Source: Paraphoma chrysanthemicola
Taxonomy: Eukaryota > Ascomycota > Dothideomycetes > Pleosporales > Phaeosphaeriaceae
Direction: 5' to 3'
DNA: 64,000 nt
Assembly (NCBI GenBank): GCA_020744225.1
Contig: JAGMWG010000003.1
Span: forward strand, 1,612,001 to 1,676,000
The notes under the pieces were generated by a model that did not search any database, was not told the DNA's origin, and saw only the letters and a program-made list of their open reading frames with translations. Each line of letters opens with the position of its first letter. The first letter of the stretch is position 1. A program made the position numbers and the translations under genes. Shown here in pieces: positions 33,437 through 44,785 of this stretch.

Positions 33437-36400
33437 TTTGGAGCACTAATGGTCGCTGAGCACAGCTTGCTTTGATATTTGAAGCTCGAGAACCTGGAGC
33501 TACAGCATGCATGACTCATCACCTAGTAATTCTGTAGGGCGTGCATCAAGAATTTTCTTCACATTTTGGCTTTCAAGGAAGGAAGTCCCATCCGGATTAC
33601 GATCGTTGCTGATGACATGTGATGTACTGTTTTCTCAGAAATGCCCGGCAGCAGCGCATACCTACCGCCTGGAACAGTGCAAACTTATGCCAAGGCAGAT
33701 CAATGGCGACGTGGTCACTCCCTGTCCGGCCTCACACCTTGCGCAATGCAACCATCGGGATTTCTGATATCCAATGAGTTTCGTGGCAAGTGAAGGAGGT
33801 CGTGGAAGGTGCGACCACGTTGATGACGTATGCAAGCTGAACATGTAGTCAGGAGCACGAGCGACACTATCGGTCACAAGATGTACTGGTAAACTGTCAC
33901 ACCTTCCCTAATGTTCACATGTGTGTAACTCGTCGCCTCCACCGCCACCGTCCACACAATTCAGGTATGACGAGAGGCCCCTTTTGAGCTGCAACTGATT
34001 GCGCTGCGCAGTACAACAGCCTGGACCCTGTGTGCTTGGCGCATGCACATTGACGCTGCGTCTCGCCGCCCGCCGCCAGCCGCTCGCCAGAGCTGCTCAG
34101 AGACCTACTTGCAGTCAATGCAACCTGTTCTCGTCTATCGACATGGTATTGCCGAATTAGGAAGCAGATCTCAGTTCGTAGCGAATCAGCCATTCCAGAC
34201 GCTGGGGGTGGCAGAGTGCGGGTAGTGACAGCCAAGGACAAGGTACCATCTGTGCAATGCTGGATACTCTACCGGGTTCAACGCTGATCTGCCCGGAGAA
34301 TTATTTAAAGATGTTATTGTTGACCTTTCACGCGCGCGTCGCCACCGCGCGCTTGTCTTGTTTACGCGTTCAATAAGATTTATTGAGATTACGGTAGCGA
34401 CCAAGATTTATTTCCGATATGCAGGTACGGTACGGCTCCGCTAAGAAATTTGCGCCAGAGAACCGTCGGCCTAAGAACGCACGAACGAGAGACGAGAATT
34501 CGTTTCTGAGCCTTCGACGCCATTCTGCTAGAACCCAGGGCACTTTGAGTTTGCATCCAACAATATCCACTGAAGTGCATGTAACACCGTTCTGCTAGTA
34601 CAGAGCTGCGAGCGCAGCAGAAATTTAACTGCAATGGACCACAGCATGCTGCAGGAAACAATTGGGCCATCGTTGCATTGTCCAGGTGCATCTTCCGTCG
34701 CCATTCAGTGCCTGTCACATAATCCGTTTGGTCGATGACGATGCGCATTACTTCTTTCGATGACAGTCCTGCACATGCCCTGACAGTGTGATGACGGCTC
34801 GCAGCGTGCAATCAGCAGGACCGGACCTCATCCGGCAGATCGACACCTGTCAATCTTGATGACGCTTGAAGCTTACGCCCACACACGTTGACGGAAGGAA
34901 CTGCTTGGGGTCTAGGACTAGTTATCATGTTGATGCAACTGTCGTGATTCTTTTTGTGGGATACGCAGTCCGGCATCGATAGGCTAGATACCCCACGCAT
35001 GAATGCGCGGGCATGGGGGGCGCGGCCGCGAGGTGGTTGCATGGAAGCACCTGGGCGCTCTGCAAGGTACCCTTCGGTTGTATCGTGCTCGAGCCGTGAG
35101 GCGTGCGACTACCGAATCCAGACTGTCAGAGCCGGCCTGCGGGGCGGAGAGCTGAGGTTCGCATCCTCGCCGCCAACTTTGGAGTCCCACAGGATCACAC
35201 GGAGATAGTACATTCAGAGTCGTGTTGAAACGAGGCCCTATTGAGGGTATCCGCGGCTCTGCCACTGACACGATCTGAAGCACAGATAAACTTTTGGCAA
35301 AGACACTCGAGGACTGTCGTCAGGACCCTGGTCGCTCGCCTGGAAGCACCGGCCTCGCAAGAGCCGGTACAAGGCTGACCCTGGTAATTGCCCAACTGCA
35401 GCTTCACAGACAAGGATTTTCTCATTGGCTGTGCGGGAGAATTCGCGACGTCCAAGTGGAGGGCTAGAGCAGCTTTTGCATGCCCAGCAGTGTAGTGTGC
35501 ATGTTTGGGCGAGATCCAGGAGAAGGTGCAGCGGCGTGCAGTCATGGTGCTTGTATGGGCCGTTTGCGAGATCATCCGTGGTCAAAAGGTAAACAGTGCG
35601 GGCGGCGAAGAAGGTTAGAAGGTCGGGCGCATCGACTCAAGCTACGCAGCGTGACTCGGGAAGGTTGGGCAACAGAGGCCGGAACGACTGAACGCTTCCG
35701 CCAGTGCTAGCGTGCTACAACCGAAGTAGCTCGTGCAACGTCCGCTTCTCCAGCTTCTACTCGTCTCTAGAAGCGCTCCTGACAGCAGGCGTCGGCCGTC
35801 TCAAGCGCATGCAGGGCGCGGCGTCAATCCAAGAGCTCCCGGGCAAGCAGACAGGACGTCGCCCGGAGAGCGCAGAGCAACAGGAGCAGCAATGTGACGA
35901 GACGCACCAAGGCGGGGCGGCGTCGAGTCGCTGCGTGCTGAGAACGTTGTGGAACCAACACGGCCATGCCTCTTCGGGGACGCGTGGGCTGGCTCCCATG
36001 TTCCCCGGCCACCAACGCTGAACCCTGCAAGGCTTCTTCTTCCTGTGCGATGATCCCTGGCGGTGGATCCCTGGCCTGCGCGGGCGTGATGGGCGCGTTT
36101 GCGGTTTGGTACGCATATGTGGCGCTTGCAGGGGGCTCGGTGGAAGACCATTGTAGAAAACCCTTCCAGCCCACAGATGCTGTATCGTCCTCTCGCCCTC
36201 CAGAACCTCTCCGACACAGCGCTGCGTTTGCACACCCGTCCCTTACCCACCCATTCGCTCCGGCAACCGACGTTGTCACGGCTGCGTTTGTCCTTCATTA
36301 TTTGTTGGAGTTGCTGCTCTCGATCCGAGGCACGTTTCCCCGGACCCAAACGGTGACGACCAGGATCGTCGCTGGAGGCGAGCAACCGTGCCATTATCTG

Positions 36401-36785
36401 GACCACAGATCCCATCTGCCTGCCGAACCACTGCCTACGGGATCTTTTTCACTGCAGCTTTGCCATCGAGTTGCCAAGTCCTTCCTTTAGTTGTGGCACG
36501 TCTTCACGCCTACTGCCGCGACTTCTCTTCTCATTCTCGCTGCGCTGCGGCCCCGCTAGCCCCACACCCAATCGCTCACCTCTTCACGTGGATCGCTCAC
36601 TCCCTTTCATTGTTCCCTTCCACTTGCAAACAATTCCCCTCGACAGTGTGCGCCTTCTTCAAGACACGTTTGCTACAGGCGTGCTCCAAGCCTGGCGGCG
36701 TTGACATCAGGCAAAATAGAGGTCTGGACTCCAAAACACGGCATATATCACGACACTACCGCGCACCTGCGCCCGTACAACAAAA
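33437..36785. other. 3.3-kb gene-poor divergent region
   Basis: It lies between divergent genes (PhzF-like, minus; conserved unknown, plus). No gene recognised. A 7-base inverted repeat (GCGCGCG / CGCGCGC, 34332-34338 and 34346-34352) could form a small hairpin. From about 35700 to 36785 many mutually overlapping frames exist on both strands because stops are rare in this GC-rich stretch. The last few hundred bases are pyrimidine-rich and probably hold the leader of the gene at 36786. Confidence 0.5.
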
Positions 36786-38233
36786 ATGTCTTCACACCAC
36801 TCGCGAAGTGCGTCTGACGAGAGCAATGTTACCTCCATGTCCTACATCCTCGAGCATGTCCTGCAATATCCCGGCAGCTATGAAATTCCACTACGCACCA
36901 TGTACACGCTCAATTGCGTGCCTCGCTCGCAGCCTCTCCCCAAGGATCTTTCACGCACTCAGACACCGACCGGCAGCTCTGCAAATGCATCACCAATCAC
37001 GGGACAAATGGCCTGGACTGGCACCGAGACCGCAGCCATGAGCTTCACATCGCAGCTCATGACCCATCTGAACTCGCTTCCTACGCAGCCAAGCTCATTG
37101 CCACCAACTTTCATTGTTAACTTTGTAAACCGCTGCTTCCACCCGACTCTGCAACTAGTGGATTTTCCGCAAGCGCTCACGGCTCTGGACTATCTAAGAG
37201 ATCTGGAGACTCGGAGACGTAAAGAGATGATGGCAGCATTCGAGCGCGTGCACATCCATGGAGAGAGCTACGACTCCGACATGGAGAACATGGCCGAGAA
37301 ATTTCCGGGCATCGCACTCTGGGTAAGGAACGTAGAAGGCAAGAACAAGAAGGCTGAAAGCTACTATGCGCAGCTATGGCTTGGTCTTCGAAGATGGGTA
37401 AGTCAGCTCATCAATAGCGCGTCGCGTCATCTCTAATACGCAGACAGATCATGATCAACGAGCTATCGATGCAGCCATTCAACAAGCTCAATTGTATGGG
37501 AATGCTAAACACATTGCTGCCACCTATGCACAACCAGACGAAGCTCCCCTCGCCTCTTCTCAATGTGCAGACGCTAAAGGACGAGCGTGATGGCTTCTTT
37601 GACTACATCCGCCTTGTCCAGAAGAATGGTCCAGAAGTGCTGAAGCCAGTCATGACCATGAATAGGAGTCCGGATGACGAGACTGGGTGGCCAGCGGTCC
37701 AAAAAGTTGTCGACAAGTACACAAAAGTTGCAAAGCAAATGATCGATGACTGCCTAGCAACTGCCGGCCCCGAGTCGTTCGACCGCTACTCGGACCAGCA
37801 TAGGACGGGCAAGAAGACCGACTCCGGAGTCAGTTTTGGTTCTCAGCGCCGGCCCAGCGTTGTATCTAGTATGCACAGAGAACAAGCGCCAGAGCCAGTA
37901 CCCACTTTCACCTCTACCACCAAAGGCCCAAGTGCGCTCGAGAGGATCACGCGCGAATTCAGGCGCATGCGAGTCAAGCCGCGTACTGAAGTGGAGGAAA
38001 TCGTGCAGATCAAGCAGCGCACTGTCATCGACAGTAATCCTCCAAGTACCCCGGCCAATTCAGGCAGGAAGACACTCAAGAAGGCACGGTCACTGGCCAG
38101 TCTCAAATTCGGCAACGGCTCGTCTTTGTCATTGGCGAGCCGCAAAGGAAGCGATGCGCCCGTCTTCGACCCCGAACAAATGGCCAAGCATCGCATGCTC
38201 TACGAGGCCAACAAAAGCGGCAATAGTCACTAG
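36786..38233 (+). CDS. conserved fungal protein of unknown function, 465 aa
   Basis: Exons 36786-37397 and 37448-38233. The first half has a patterned globular region: MSYILEHVLQYPGSYEIPLR, then SFTSQLMTHLNSLP, LPPTFIVNFVNRCFHP and DYLRDLETRRRKEM. The intron sits inside LRRW-IMINELSMQPFNKLN, another conserved block. The final 150 residues are Ser-, Lys- and Arg-rich and probably disordered (TLKKARSLASLKFGNGSSLS). I recall similar unnamed proteins across Pezizomycotina with the same order of blocks, but no function. There is no signal peptide or membrane helix. The acceptor ACAG at 37447 is preferred over GCAG at 37443, which breaks the frame. Confidence 0.82.
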
Positions 38234-39298
38234 TAGACAGCCTTCTGTCTGCCACGTTCGCCATCCTCCATTACGAATTCACGACCAATTTTGTTCACGA
38301 GTCAATGTGTCACAGCGGAATGAAGACACCCTCCCACGACAATAGTGTACAGCCCGGTCGACGAAAAGCACTGCGCATGACGCAACAGGCCTAAGACTAG
38401 GCCCGAGATGCGTAGATGTACAAAACTTCTTCTTTCTTCACTTGCTTTTTTCTCACATTTTACCGAGGCGAGCCAGCCTAGGTCATCACTTCAGCACATG
38501 CAGGCATTTCTTTAGCGGGCGTTTCAAGAAGGAGTACTCTCACGAGTTCAAAACTTTCAAGGATTATTTCTTGTTCATGTGTCATGCATCTTCATCCCAT
38601 AGAGCCGTTAGGGTCTCTATCGATTGCATTACGGCGTTTGGGGACAATGGGAGCATGGTTGCGGCGCACATCGGGACGGGTGGGATTCCGCTTTGCATAG
38701 CGACGAAACACGATATCACGCGCATACTCAGCGGCGCTTCGACGCCAGAACTGTAAATGTAATCATGTCACATCATCAATGAAGATCGTACGAAAATTTG
38801 GGACAATGTGTTTCGCAAAGTCATCGGTGTCTCATTGGAGGCGCTCACATGTGGTAGATTACCCGGGAAACGAAAATCGAAACTGAAGGCGCGACCGCTA
38901 CCGTCCATTGTTGATGTCGCCATGACTCTAGCATTTGGGACGCCTTTCACTCCTCGCTTTAGCAACATTGACCCGAACACGAACACTTGCCGCCGCAATT
39001 ATGAGCAAGAGTGCAGCTGAGCCTTGACGACGCACGCAACTTTTTGCTTTTGGTCACACAGCCAACGTAGTCGCCCCAGGCACACCGCCGCCACTGCATA
39101 CAAACAACAGCAGGGTATGTCGCAACCCCGCCACGCGATGCCACTTCCAGCACGGTTCATCAATCCCGCACCGACCCCCATGGACATGTCAGACCTGTCT
39201 TGCATTCGCGAGCACGAGAATGCATCTTCGTCGCACGCTATCACATTTCAGCATGGTGCGCCTCAAGCTAATTGCAGCGCCCCAGATCTACGCCCAGC
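38234..39298. other. gap between unknown gene and BRCT gene
   Basis: It contains the 3' flank of the upstream gene and the promoter and leader of the BRCT gene. A 52-codon minus-strand segment after an AG at about 38758 is discussed among the rejected items. No gene called. Confidence 0.5.
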
Positions 39299-40453
39299 AT
39301 GACCAACCTCGACCGTGGCGCGCCGCAACATGAAACGCTCAGATCCGAGAGTCAATCACATGTGCCGACCTCGTCACAAGTGAGTGCATCCTCGCTACGC
39401 GCAAACAAGGCCCAGAAGCTCTCGTCGACCACGGTGGCACCAGCAGCGCGCACCTTCTTCGATCCCTGGAATAGCTCCTCGACGGGGCATCAGCGGGCAG
39501 AGAATCGTCTATCTGGATCGACTTCATGGCGAGCCTCCCGCAACCTAAAGCTTAGTGAGCAATACAAGGGAGGCCTGCGTGGAGGTGGCAAGCGGGTTGC
39601 AGACACGGTTGGAGCAGGTAGCGAGAACTTTGGGAAGGATGGGAGGAAGGAGAACGGCGGCTGGGAGAAGGGTGCTCCAGGTCTTCGAACTGGTGGACAA
39701 CAGAGCCTCGTTGAGATCTGGGGCGCAAGCAAGTCGAGTATCAAGACAGTTCAAGCAAAGGACTTCAGGAAGGCAACCACCACCTTAAACGATATTGCCG
39801 CGCTGCAAACTACGGCCGAAGAGCTGGAGAACGACGACGGTAAGTCAAGTGCCAACAATGCGACCATGGGTTACCAAACCCTCTCATCCCCTCAAGCATC
39901 TCTGATGACATCACCAATCAATGTGCGAGACTGTTCTGACCTTATCTAGGCATGGACTCAGCTCAGGATGAGTCCGACATGGCTTCGTCAAAGCCTCTCG
40001 ACAAGCAGATCTTCTCCGGACTATGCTTTTATATTAACGGTTCCACTGCGCCCCTGATATCTGATCACAAATTGAAGCACATGCTGGCTGCACACGGTGC
40101 TAGACAATCTATAGCATTGGGCCGCCGTTCCGTCACTCATGTCTTGCTAGGAACAGCGAGTTCCCACGGCGGTGCTGGGGGAGGACTAGCAGCGAGCAAG
40201 ATTCAGAAGGAGATTGCGAAGACTGGTGGAAAAGCTGTCAAGTTTATCACTGCTGAATGGTGAGTCCACGGCGCTATCAATCCGACGCTGCGAGCTTGCT
40301 AACATATACAGGGTTCTCGAATCTGTCAAAGCAGATTGCCGCCTACCAGAGTCGCGTTTCTCTCCTCTCAAGTTTGCTCCTAAGGGTCAGAACAGTGTGT
40401 TTGGCCCGTTCTATCCCAGCGGCAGAGGCGCGCAATCCCGTGGCGAGGAATGA
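39299..40453 (+). CDS. BRCT-domain protein, 330 aa
   Basis: Exons 39299-39839, 39950-40259 and 40312-40453. The first 180 residues are polar and low in structure (Ser, Gly, Lys-rich), with SLVEIWGASKSS and FFDPWNSSSTGHQ. A single BRCT domain follows at about 205-300: IFSGLCFYINGSTAPLISDH, HMLAAHGARQSIALGRRSVT, THVLLG, KAVKFITAEWVLESVKADC. The conserved tryptophan of the BRCT fold (EW-VLES) spans intron 2. BRCT domains bind phosphopeptides or partner proteins in DNA-damage responses; the domain is somewhat like that of Rev1, but no polymerase domain is present. The start is the first in-frame ATG; an upstream coding exon is possible. Confidence 0.82.
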
Positions 40454-41683
40454 GGACATTCCGCCGAAGCTTTACCGAATCAACCTAGCACCTCCCGCGA
40501 CACTTTCGTGACCGTGCATGCATGTAGCGTGCATTGCGATCTAAACCAAATGGTATCGCAACCTTCCTAGAAGAGTTTAAATGGCGCGATTTGAGCTGCC
40601 GGCACGCTCGTTCCGGTCGGGGGTCCACTGCTGGCGGAGAGTTTGCAAATAAAGTTTGCGAGGATATTGGGGAAGCTAGGGTCACGCACGCCGTGTAGAT
40701 CATTGGGCAAGGAACCCGACAGCGTCAAGATTCAGGATTGAGCTTACATAAAGTAAGATGACCGTAAGAGGAGTGTCACCTGATACAAGCATTGCTTTTT
40801 CGTCTTCTATCCGAGGACATATTGCCGAGCTCATTGGCCATAGTGTAATCAACGAACTCCGAGGCTGCTGTATGTGTACTGCCTCTTGGGTTAGATTTGC
40901 AGCTAGAATACAGATAGACTTTGGACCAAATAGCGAACAGCAAGTCTACCGGGCCTCGATACGGTACCTTCTTCAGTCTACGTTTTGTGCATATCTTTAG
41001 TGCTCGCAAGCTTTGGCAGGCTTATTAGCACAGTAGCTTACGATGTAAATAGGCATGGTATTTTTTCGTAGCGCGCGTTGCGACATTCTAGCGTGTGTGC
41101 AGAACTTTAATCTCGTAGTTGAGGAGTGGTACCATTGCGAAGAAAGCATATCAGCTAGCAATCGTGGTCAGTACGACCCTTCGGCAATCGCGTAAGCTGT
41201 TTGTGGTCACAGTCTGGAGGGATGAGACTATCCCTCGCATTCCATGCCCCTCAATAGAACACCAAACCTCATGGCCTTGTAGCATAGCTTTATTTCAGTT
41301 GCGCATCTGCAGCAAACTGTGCTATCACAATTCGAAAAGTCTAGAAGGGGTCAAACAATGGCGGTTAGATTGTATCAAGAGACAGCACAGCACTCAAGAT
41401 GAGCGTAAAGTGAAGAATGGGATCAGGAACATCCTTCTCGGTGCTCTGTCATTGAATCTGAGGAAGTAGAGGTGCAGTTGACCGAGTTCTGCCTGGCGTC
41501 ACGTGCACTATGACATAGTTCGACTTTTAGCGAGTGATAGCTTTCCTGGGTCGTTGCGCCGCTAGCATCATAACAACTGCTGCCTCTTGAGCAATCAAGT
41601 TGATGGCAACTCAGGTGTGCTGGCTTCTTTATTCCAAGTAGACAGCCAAGCTCACCCTCACACCGCCACTCGGACTCTCCGCC
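40454..41683. other. gap between BRCT gene and VID27
   Basis: No gene recognised. It holds the 3' flank of the BRCT gene and the VID27 promoter. Confidence 0.5.
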
Positions 41684-44195
41684 ATGTTTATGCTCCGGAA
41701 CCGTACGTTGTTTCTTTGCCCCTCCCCCGCTATCGCATCAAGGGACACTAACGTCAGCCTTGCAGTCAGTAAATTTGTCTTTGGCGACAGCTCCAAGGAA
41801 ACCATCGTCGAAATCTCCCAGGGACAGCTTTACCTTGTCCGCCCCCGCTCGGTCAAGGGCTACTCCGAGCTCATCTTTAAAGACGCCGCCGCTACGATCC
41901 GTCGCACTGGGCAAGAGTTCCAGTACCAACTCGTCGTTCAGCGCGCATACGAGGAAGGCGAGGAGGACCTGCTCGCAGAGGAAGGAGGCGAGGACGCAGC
42001 ACTTGACGCGCTCGCGGCTGACAAGGACGAGAAGACGTTTCTGTTGGACGAGGGCCTCCAGTTCCGCACCGACGTACGCTCGACAGGAGAGAAGATCTTC
42101 GCGTGGCGCGATCTTAGCGGCGACGTTGACGACCTCTGGGAGTTTGTCTGCGACACGTCGGTAAAGCCCGAGACTGCCGCACTATTTGAGCGTGTGGCGC
42201 TGCAGTGTGTATACGAGCGCAAGTTTCGAAGGAGCCACGAACACGCGAGCGAGGAGGATCTCGAGGCACTCTCATACTACGAAGAACCCATTCCCGACGC
42301 GAGTCCCATCGCTAGTCCGGCCAACAAGGCTGCCGCGCCTCCGCCAGCCGAAGAGCTGTTCCCGAACACTACAAGAGAAGCCATGGCCAAAAAGGCAGCA
42401 GGCAAGGGCAAGGTGCCTCAAGTCACAGAAGACCCAACTGCTGCACCGCCTTCTGTCTCAAAGCCCGAGGCTGTAGGAACGCTGGCTGAGGGAGACGCGG
42501 AACTCCACCTCTTCGATTTCCCATCTGGTACCTTCATCCAACAAGATCCCAAAGTCCACGTCACGGTGACTGAAATCGGTAATTGGCAATACTGGCTGCA
42601 TATCGTGGGCGACGAGCGGGAGTGGCTTGGCCAGCCTGTCGTTGAGGACATCAACCCAGTCTTCAACTACGAGTACAAGTCATTCATCTTCAATCACTAC
42701 TTGGAGGACGGCTCGGCTTATTCGTGGCTACTCAAGTTCAACGAGCAAGAGGAGCTCGAGAATATTCAGAATGGAGTCATGCAAGCTCTATGGGAGCATT
42801 TGAACCAAGTCAAATGGGGCAAGGCGAAAGACACGGATCGTGAGTATGTCCTGGAAGCGTTCCAAGATCTCACCATGGAGGATGCGCCCGAAGAAGAGCA
42901 GGAAGAAGAGGAAGAGGAAGAGTATGAGAGCGCAAACGACCAACAGAGCGAGCACTACGATTCAGACGAGGACGAGGAAGACGTGGAGACAGGCCCCAAG
43001 GATGGTGCAGAAAATTCACAGCTGGCGGTTGGCTACAAGCATGACCGATCTTTTGTCGTGCGCGGAAACAAGATCGGTGTCTTCAAGCACACGGCAGACA
43101 ATCAGCTGCAATTCTCCACGACTATCTCGAATGTTATGACACCAAAGGGCAAGGCTTTCAACCCCAACAAAGTCATGCTTCACCAGCAAGATCAGGACAT
43201 GATTCTGCAGAATCTGGACAACCCTAATGCCCTCTACAGAATGGACCTGGAAACCGGAAAGGTGGTCGATGAGTGGAAGGTCCATGATGACATCCCTGTC
43301 AAAGTGTTCGCGCCCGAGAGCGTAAGTCAAAGTATCGCAGTCTTGGTTACATGTGCTAACGAGCCCACAGAAATTTGCGCAAATGAGTGGGGAGCAAACT
43401 TTCCTGGGTCTTTCAGGCAACGCCTTGTACCGAGTCGATCCTCGTTTGTCGGGCAACAAGCTCGTCGACGATCAACTCAAGCAATACGTCACCAAGAATG
43501 CTTTCTCCGCCGCCGCAACTACCGAGAAGGGTCACATCGCTGTTGCGTCCGAGAAGGGCGACATTCGATTATTCGATCGCCTGGGTATCAACGCAAAGAC
43601 CCTCATCCCAGCTTTGGGTGACCCTATCATCGGTATGGACGTCTCTGCAGACGGTCGATGGGTCCTCGCTACAACCCGGACTTACCTCCTACTCATCGAT
43701 GCGCTGCAGAAGGGCGGCAAGAATGACGGCAAGCTTGGGTTTGAGAAGGCTTTCGCGAAGGACGATAAGCCACAACCACGCCGCCTCGCCCTCACACCTG
43801 CCCATGTTGCGCAATTTCAGCACGAGACTAAAGCTCCCATCTCCTTCACAACAGCGCGCTTCAACACCGGTCTTGACGATAAGGAAACCACCATTATCAC
43901 AGCAACTGGACCCTTTATCATCACCTGGAGCCTTAAGAAAGTTCTAGCAAATCGCAGGGATCCGTACAACATCAAGCGCTACGCCGAAGAGGTGAAGGCC
44001 GACAACTTCAAATTCGGCTCCGACAAGAACCTCATCGTTGCACTGCCCAATGAAGTCGACATGGTGGCAAGGCGAGCGCTGTCGAAGCCGACGCGTGAGA
44101 GCATTGCGACGCCCTCGCGGGTGGGTGCGAACAGGCGGAGTGGCGTCCGCGGAAGCTATCTAGGACGAAACGAGATTGTGAACAGCCCTTACTAG
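41684..44195 (+). CDS. VID27: Vid27 family cytoplasmic protein, 799 aa
   Basis: Exons 41684-41702, 41766-43321 and 43371-44195. The first intron (63 bases) keeps the frame open when read through, but splicing gives MFMLRNLSKFVFGDSSKE, which fits the family far better. Family blocks: GQLYLVRPRSVKGYSELIFK, TIRRTGQEFQYQLVVQRAYE, a PH-like middle part (ELHLFDFPSGTFIQQDPKV), a Glu tract (about residues 385-410), and a C-terminal beta-propeller-like region (GNALYRVDPRL, IAVASEKGDIRLFDRLG, GMDVSADGRWVLAT). In yeast Vid27 was linked to vacuolar import and degradation of fructose-bisphosphatase; its biochemical role is unclear. Confidence 0.94.
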
Positions 44196-44785
44196 AGCAA
44201 GCTGGAGGTCAAGTAGTGAGTGTCATCAAGGGCACTGGTTCAGCATCCATTTTCGCGGACTATGAGCGACGATAGCGGCGTTGCGGCTTGATCTTTCCGC
44301 GCAGTGTGGGTAGCGATACCCGATTCTTGATTCCCCTAGATCGAACGAAACGAATGATTTGATGATGAGACTTTTGGCAGTGTACTCGTCTACAAACGTG
44401 CTGTCTTCTCGAACTTTTGACATTAGTGCAACTACATGATTGTCCAATTTCATGGCCTCGCAACTCGTGATTCTAGCCCTCGGACTTCGCTAACAAATAT
44501 CATACACAATCTCGCGGCATTAAGAATTCGTGTAGAAGACGCGTCCTACTACCGCTGCCTTTCTTTATCAGCTAACGGTTTGGCTCCATCAGTGAATGTG
44601 TTGCGAGCGTATGTCCTTTCCACCGCACGACCGCAGCTGTCGTAGAAACCATCCTGTGGAACGGAGGCAACACACTCCGTCTTCGCATTGACTTTCTTTA
44701 GCGTGATAGATGCGCTGTAACACTATTTTCCCATGTGAAGAGAATAGTAAAGATGACCTAAAATGTCTATTTCCCGCCTTGCACT
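44196..44785. other. convergent 3' region, VID27 / Zn2Cys6 regulator
   Basis: The 3' flanks of two convergent genes. No other feature seen. Confidence 0.6.

Noticed and set aside
35801..36415. 204-codon minus-strand frame and overlapping frames on both strands
   Set aside because: Several long frames overlap in all phases of a GC-rich stretch with few stops. None shows domain features.
38600..38758. 52-codon minus-strand segment starting FWRRSAAEYARD after an acceptor-like TTTACAG
   Set aside because: It is open and rich in Arg and Asn, but two possible upstream donors give different frames and neither product resembles a known protein.
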